Source: Adiantum capillus-veneris (taxonomy: Eukaryota > Streptophyta > Polypodiopsida > Polypodiales > Pteridaceae). Taken from it: a stretch of DNA of 60,000 bases. Position numbers and translations under genes: made by a program. Shown piece by piece: positions 54,822 to 60,000 of the stretch. The stretch's first letter is position 1. Each line of letters starts with the position of its first letter. The DNA is taken from the NCBI GenBank assembly GCA_014529385.2, contig CM043944.1:78573884-78633883 (forward strand). Direction: 5' to 3'. The notes under the pieces are model-generated. The model saw only the letters and a program-made list of their open reading frames with translations, had not been told where the DNA came from and did not search any database.

Positions 54822-54994
54822 GTCTGTTCTAATTTAAACTATCAAGTTTTTGAACACAGAATTGCAATTCTTGCATTGTGTTTGTGTGTGCGTGCACGCG
54901 TGTGTGCACATGCACATGTTTTTTTAAGCTGTACATGACATTTCATGTGCATGTGTTTGCTCTCTTGATGTTTACCACCAGTAATAGAGTGCAC

Positions 54995-55656
54995 AAAGAG
55001 AAATGAAATGAAATGTTATATTAACGTCTTCAAAAGGCCAAAATGACCTATGAGACCAATCTGTTACAAAATGGTGAATCTAATACCATGTCTGGATACA
55101 AAAGAACTAGATACTACTACTAGAATCCATCCTCATCTGCACTCTGGATATCGAGAGTGTATGGCACAAATCCTCTGCTGTAGACTCCGTCGATGCTGTG
55201 TAGCCCCTCTCCTCGATCATGGCCGTCTGGATCTCTGTAGCTCCACTGCTTGGTTGATGAGAGTGCCGGAAGTGGTCGAAATGAGTGTGGGCCGAGCTCT
55301 GCAATGATGACTGCTCCTCTGGCTGTCCCATATCTAGTGAAAAGAAATCTGTAATCTGTCTCTGGGACTGTCTCTCTCTATCTCTCCCCAGTAAAGTGTC
55401 TCTATATTTGTGTAACTCAAGTAGATATAGCCCAAGACATCTCTGATCCTTATAACTCATGACCCTAGAGAAAGGACCGAAACCCTCTGAATAAGCAATG
55501 GAAACTGCCCCGACATATGTAATGTAGCTCTATCTCTGGCTCTAACTGGCATAAGCGGCATATCCTGCTTTTTGCTGGTTCCCTCTAAATCTACCAGTCT
55601 CAATCTCCAGCTGATGTGAGGATGTGCGTATCTGACCAATGGCACACCGCAAACCA
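54995..55656 (-). pseudogene. LINE-B 3' end, copy 1
   Basis: Minus-strand 5'-truncated LINE 3' end. 3' UTR marker: GAGAAATGAAATGAAATG (plus strand) and CAAAATGACCTATGAGACCA. Coding remnants: CAIGQIRTSSHQLEIE (about 55640-55590); GRDRERQSQRQITDFFSLDM (about 55390-55330), carrying QRQITDFF, a canonical PCNA-binding PIP box; and the Arg-rich tail GTLINQAVELQRSRRP (about 55285-55235). Confidence 0.75.
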
Positions 55657-56026
55657 TGAGAGAGAAATGAAATGATATATTAACGTCTTCAAAGGCCAAA
55701 ATGACCTATGAGACCATCAGATACAAAGTGGTGAATCTAATACAATGTCTGAAGTACAAGTACAAAAAGTACTGAAAGTAAAAATGAAAACTGAAAATGA
55801 AGTGTGAAATCTGAAATCTGAAAATGTAGAATAGGCCCTCAATGACAATCTGGGTGTCGTGCTAGAATGCCTCTGATCCTCTGCTGGAGTCTCTGTCGAT
55901 GTAGTGTGCTCCTGTGTCTCGGTCGTGGTCGTCTCGATCTCCTGAGTTCAATCGCCCTGTCAATGAGGGTGCCTTTCGTATGAATGCGGGTACAACCCTG
56001 TGCTGGTGGTTCTCTTGGCTCCCTCG

Positions 56027-56106
<80 letters not shown>
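55657..56106 (-). pseudogene. LINE-B 3' end, copy 2, with GA tract
   Basis: Same 3' UTR signature starting GAGAAATGAAATG at 55657, then the Arg-rich tail (GTLIDRAIELRRSRRPR, about 55975-55920). The 5' side is a (GA)n tract at 56029-56107 instead of further LINE sequence, so this copy is truncated after the tail. Confidence 0.7.

Positions 56107-56107
<1 letters not shown>
56029..56107. repeat. (GA)n microsatellite
   Basis: About 39 GA units between LINE copies 2 and 3. Confidence 0.97.
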
Positions 56108-56112
<5 letters not shown>

Positions 56113-57433
56113 GAAATGAAATGTAATATTAACGTCTGCAGAAGGCCAAAATGACCTATGAGACCAAAAGGTTACATGTGGTGAATCTAATACCAGGTCT
56201 GGGTACAAAAAGTACAAAGAACTGAAAAGAAAATAGTGGGTAGGGGTGGGGTGAAAGCTGATACAAGGGGAATACAAAGGGTGAGCTGATACAATGGAGC
56301 TCTCTGAGAGTCGAGGCATCATATACATGTACATCAGTATCCAAAAGGCTATAGAGATTCAATGTCCTCCAACATAGGCACTCTGTCGGGACGGCTCGTA
56401 TGTCGCGCTAGTATGGTGTGGATCCTCTATCGCAGTCTGCGTTGATGTCGAGAGGGCCCCCTCATCCGTGGGCGACGGGACCGCCCCAACTCTATCACCC
56501 GATCAAGTAGTATGCCTCTGGTGCCTTTTGTGTTGTTATGTTGTTGGGGCTGCTCGGATTCTTCTGTCTGTGACTGAAAGAAATCTGTAATCTTCCGCTG
56601 TTGCTGGATCTCTCTCATTGTGCCCCTTTTCAAGAGGTCCTCTCTGTGTTTGCAAATCTCCATCTCTAGCTGATGTGGGGATGTGCGTATTTGACCAATA
56701 GCACATCGTATCCCATGGGATAGATGAGTGTCCATGTATCCTGGTCTGATCACAAAACCATCCTCCGTGAGTTGGAGAAGATGCTCTCTATAGAAAGTCA
56801 TCTTCGTACCTAGCTCATGTGTAGGTTGTATCCATGTCCTCTTTGTACCTAGCTCATGTGTAGGTTGTATCCATGTCCTCTTCGTATCCAGCTGAATCAA
56901 GTCCTGTTTGATGAGCGTGGTAATCTCTGCCCTAGTGAGGGAGATGGAGGGTGCATCCAGAGAGTACTGAAATGGGGGTAGCCGATCCATCTAAAGCCAT
57001 GTAACTGAAACCAAGATGCCATCTCTGCATACCAACATGATCTATCTCCCTGCAATGCCAGCTGTCGCGAAGACTCTAGTGCTAATCGAGCATATCTGTC
57101 TCTAGGGAGAGCCCAAGTGCTATGCATAAATGAAATTGATCGAGTGAGTGCCTCCACTACCAATGGAGGAGCAACGAGCTCCGCCCTAACAATGTCATGT
57201 GGTACTGAGGCCTTGGCCCTAATCATCCGAGAAATCATAGACACCAAGGGCTTCTCCATACATCTCCATCCATCAGTACTGCCAGCTCTGCTATGATGAT
57301 CAACTGAGGGGCCCCATATCTCCACTCCGTACAACATGGCCGAAGTGACCAAAGTGTCAAAAAGCCAAAGCTTTGTCCGAGGTTCCTGGAAACGAACCTG
57401 CGAACATATCCTCTCAAGTCTCCCCAATGCTGC
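56107..57433 (-). pseudogene. LINE-B 3' end, copy 3, ORF2 C-terminal part
   Basis: Longest copy. From 57433 leftward: RFQEPRTKLWLFDTLVTSAM then LYGVEIWGPSVD (RT thumb / after-RT region of L1-like LINEs), LVSMISRMIRAKASVPHDIV, a 13-residue tandem duplication TKRTWIQPTHELG x2 (about 56880-56803), CAIGQIRTSPHQLEMEICKH, a PIP box in QQQRKITDFFQSQ (about 56610-56570), and the Arg-rich tail LDRVIELGRSRRPRMRGPS. A frameshift lies near 56980. 3' UTR at 56107-56230 as in the other copies. Interrupted upstream by element Y at 57434. Confidence 0.82.
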
Positions 57434-58569
57434 TGTAAGGTGCAGCGGAATGAATGTTGAACTTTGCTCAAGATGAGTGCTCTAAACTGTGTTCAAGGTT
57501 CCTTTTTTCTTACAGAAGGGAGAGCCTTCCATTCTTTAATGAGAGAGTGCAATGGACACGAACAAAGTGAATAGACACTGTGCGTGAAGGTGCATGAGAC
57601 TGAGAGATAGAGAGAGAATACGACACTGGAAAGTTGTCAAACCCTCCTCCAAGGGCCCCACTCTCGATGGCGAGAGTGGTCTACTATTGATTGCACAATC
57701 TGGTACAATGGCTGATGCAAATCTAAATGCTTGCTATGTCGATGTCGACGGATGGACGACGAGGACGAGGCTGAAGATTTGGCGTTTTCCACTCAGCTAT
57801 ACCAGTGTTTGCATCAGCAAATTCAGCGGTTGAAGACCTAGCAAAGACAGCATTTTTGGCATACAAAGACACAGTAGCAGATCAGCCCCGACTTGGTGCA
57901 ACAGTACGAGTTCAAAGCATTCAGTTTTCAGCCATAGTAGGGGTTCTGGTTCAAAAACGCTGAAGCTACTGGCTGAAATGCTGGTGCAGGAAACGCCAAC
58001 TGCAGGGCTGGAAAAACGCTGAGTAGGCTGGCCTAAAAACGCTAATTGGCTGGTTCAAAACGCTGAAATGCTGAGTCTTTTGCTGGCTGAAAACCCTTGC
58101 TGAAAACGCCAAGGATCAGGGCTGAAAACGTTGAAGTGGCCTTGTGGAAAACGCCAAGCTATGGGGGTTCTTGTCTTGCTTGAGAATCGGCCTGCTGAGC
58201 AATGCTCCTGTTGCCTCCTCTGCCAGAAAGTGCTAGCTTTGGTTTGCTTATATATTATCTTAGCAAAATTGCCCTACCTAGTTCCCAACAAAAGTCACTT
58301 AATAAGTAAGTGAAAAATGTCAAAAATAGGGAAATTAGGTTTAATGCACTGGAAAATTCCCTTGATGGATTCTGATGGGAATGCTGATGATGATGCTTTG
58401 TGCAACCGGAGGATATGCATCTAATCTAAGTGTTTGGACATGCACGGTCTACGAATAGACTCACAAAAGTGCCAGATCACTTTGTATTATCGACTGACTT
58501 GACTGAACTGAACCCTGGTCATGCTGTAGCTTGTCCACGGACACATAGGGTTGGATATGTCACGTGACA
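57434..58569 (-). repeat. 3' LTR of element Y
   Basis: Plus-strand TGTAAGGTGC...CACGTGACA. Homologous along its length to the solo LTR at 49838 and at both ends to the X LTRs. About 57945-58160 has a cluster of AAAACGC(T/C) motifs. Confidence 0.92.
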
Positions 58570-58574
58570 TCCCC

Positions 58575-59718
58575 TCCTTTTCAAAGTGAGGTACTGGTAC
58601 CGAACTATATGGCGTCGAGGGAGATCGCCAACTGGGTCTGGAATCTTAGAAAGGACTCTTCGCCGGCCCACTCTGATGTGTGGGTCGTGCGATACTTGAA
58701 CTTCATAAAGGTCTGCAATGCCTTCTTCTTTGGGCCGTGCCGAAAGCGACACAAAGTCATTGGTAGCTCCTTCAATGCTTCAGCTTTGTCTATGGACGTA
58801 GGTCCACCTTCTTTAAGAATCTCCATGGCTGAAAATTCCTGAAACCACTTCCAACACAAAAACATGAACATACCTATTCCATGGAAAGTGAATGGAAAAA
58901 ATCTCGTCTTCCTCAAAGACTGTGCATGCAATGTAGATGAACAAATAGACGGAGTGCCAAACCGTTCACCACACACACGCAAACAATGAGATCGAAGCTT
59001 GTCTTGCTGATCTAAATCAATTAACTGTGGCCATTCACAACGGAAATGCCCATGCTTGGTGCTCATACTTGCTTGTGCTCTTTCTACAATTGTGTCATGC
59101 CAAGGGGAAGAAACATGGAATGTGATTTCCTTGAATGCATACTTTTCAGCTTTTCATGAGTAATCCGCATACATCCGTGCTCATTTATGAGTGAAACGTG
59201 CTCAACGTACACTATGTCATGCCTAGGAAAAGGGATCACATAAAGACGCTGACTAAAATACAGGAAACGATCACGAATGAAACACTCAAACAATGTGTGC
59301 TGACGAATCATTCGAACACATAGTACTTCCTGTGAGGGTTCTTTGGACCTAGGCTCGAGAGCCAAGATCAGTTCGTCATGTTTGATCGAATCTGCCTGGG
59401 GGGGGGGGTTGTGGACCTTGACTCGAAAGCCAAGATAGATTCTTCGTGATTGATCGAATCTGCAACGAGGTTAGCTTCGCTAGAAAAAGAATCAACTAAC
59501 ACATCATCCTTGTGAACAATCACATCATCTTCATGCAAATCATCATGCTTGTGAGAAATCACATCTTGATCATCATGCTTATCATAATCATGCAAATCTT
59601 GTGTGTCATGCTTTGGAGAAGAAGAGACTGAGAGAATCTCCTTTTCCCGAATCTCTTGCATTTGTGCCTGCACTTGAGAAAAGAATCGGAACAAGGGCTT
59701 TCCTTTCGTTGTGCTCAT
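58575..59718 (-). pseudogene. ORF-X homologue in element Y
   Basis: Conserved with the X copy over its length: EIREKEILSVSSSPKHDTQD, HDD/HEDD/HKDD repeats (about 59620-59500), FECFIRDRFLYFSQRLYVIPF to HVSLINEHGCM, SMSTKHGHFRCEWPQL, RVCGERFGTPS, GIGMFMFLCWKWFQEFSAME, and the chromodomain-like LQTFMKFKYRTTHTSEWAGEE. Frameshifts occur at a poly-G run (59398-59408), near 59085 and near 58600. The last open segment (59066-58605) shows the tail in frame with RVCGERFG, supporting one original protein from the acidic repeats to the chromodomain-like end. Confidence 0.72.
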
Positions 59719-60000
59719 GCTCTATGGCTGCCATTCTTTCTTCGTGTTCACGCTCTATTTCTGCTTTTCTTTCTGCGGCCTCCAAGCGTGCTTGCACGCG
59801 CTCACGCTTAAAGTCGGTCATTCTTTCTGCTTCTCTTGCTTCGCGTTCTAACTTCCTTTCCATAAACAACTGCTTCAACTCCTCCATAGGAGTTAGTGCA
59901 ATCCTTGGCGTAGATGGGGAAGGGGGAGGGTTGGAAAAACCTCCTGGTGGGGAAAATTCTTCTTCGGCTCTCTCATGCTCATCACCTCCAAGCGAAGTAT
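59690..60000 (-). pseudogene. Element Y gag N-terminus, coiled coil (partial)
   Basis: From the right edge: DEHERAEEEFSPPGGFSNPP, PSPSTPRIALTPMEELKQLF, then a charged coil (ERKLEREAREAERMTDFKRE; ERVQARLEAAERKAEIEREH). It matches the X gag start DEHERGDEEFSPPRDFSDPP. After RMAAIEHEHNERKA it passes within a few codons, via a frame change, into the QVQAQMQEIREKE start of ORF-X. The ATG is outside the window. Confidence 0.72.

Larger units (their letters stand above)
57434..60000 (-). mobile_element. X-family element Y, runs off the right edge
   Basis: Minus-strand element with a 1136-bp 3' LTR (57434-58569), the same polypurine tract as X, the ORF-X homologue and a gag N-terminus. The right LTR is outside the window. 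In Y the gag coiled coil is followed almost directly by ORF-X, with gag core, zinc knuckle and protease absent: a shorter architecture than X. Inserted in LINE-B copy 3. Confidence 0.88.

Noticed and set aside
54822-54938. Continuation of PIGV exon 4 through 54938
   Set aside because: The frame stays open, but after QRRLK it becomes a TG/CA-rich low-complexity translation unlike the family; a GT donor at 54822 fits better.

Overview
The window is nuclear DNA of a land plant, dominated by nested retrotransposons. Evidence: Ty1/copia and Ty3/gypsy elements primed by plant-type initiator tRNA-Met (primer site TGGTATCAGAGC), L1-like LINEs, GT-AG introns, many (GA)n/(CT)n tracts, and decayed pentatricopeptide-repeat (PPR) sequence of the LVDMYAKCG / IHDKIVLKG style typical of large seed-free plant genomes. 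A fern is my best guess (inference only). No bacterial features, CRISPR arrays or rRNA were seen.

The only convincing host gene is PIGV (GPI mannosyltransferase 2, + strand). Exon 1 lies at 17961-18294 and exons 2-4 at 54217-54322, 54464-54556 and 54629-54821. All junctions are GT-AG, the phases agree, and 242 codons read without a stop. Intron 1 is therefore 35,922 bp and holds most of the mobile DNA listed here; intron 4 runs past the right edge. The C-terminal exons are not in the window.

Layout. 1-1571: PPR relic and short repeats. 1572-5868: minus-strand copia relic, rearranged. 5869-about 9200: plus-strand gypsy relic with a possible 3' LTR. 9205-11300: degenerate direct repeats with microsatellites. 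11300-17590: PPR relic split by a complete but mutated copia element (11904-17086, target duplication ACATC). 17690-18294: poly-C tract and PIGV exon 1. 18295-54216: PIGV intron 1, holding SINEs; a 5'-truncated copia (18923-23320); gypsy G1 (23591-37750) split by a young intact gypsy G2 (25946-34644, 1477-bp LTRs, one 1687-aa gag-pol frame); an opposite-strand LTR relic; LINE-A (39660-49225) split by non-autonomous LTR element X (41164-45723, target duplication ACCTG); and a copia relic (49318-52909) split by a solo LTR of the X family (49838-51022, target duplication ATGGA). 54822-60000: intron 4 with three LINE 3' ends and a second X-family element (Y) running off the edge.

The most unusual item is the X family. 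It has gag and protease, no reverse transcriptase or integrase, and instead an unfamiliar His/Asp-rich ORF (ORF-X) followed by a chromodomain-like tail. Copies X and Y both carry it, in different architectures. Other leads are a tRNA-derived SINE family tied to CT microsatellites, a PCNA-binding (PIP-box) motif in the C-terminal tail of a LINE protein, and CAG-to-TAG decay of a copia element.
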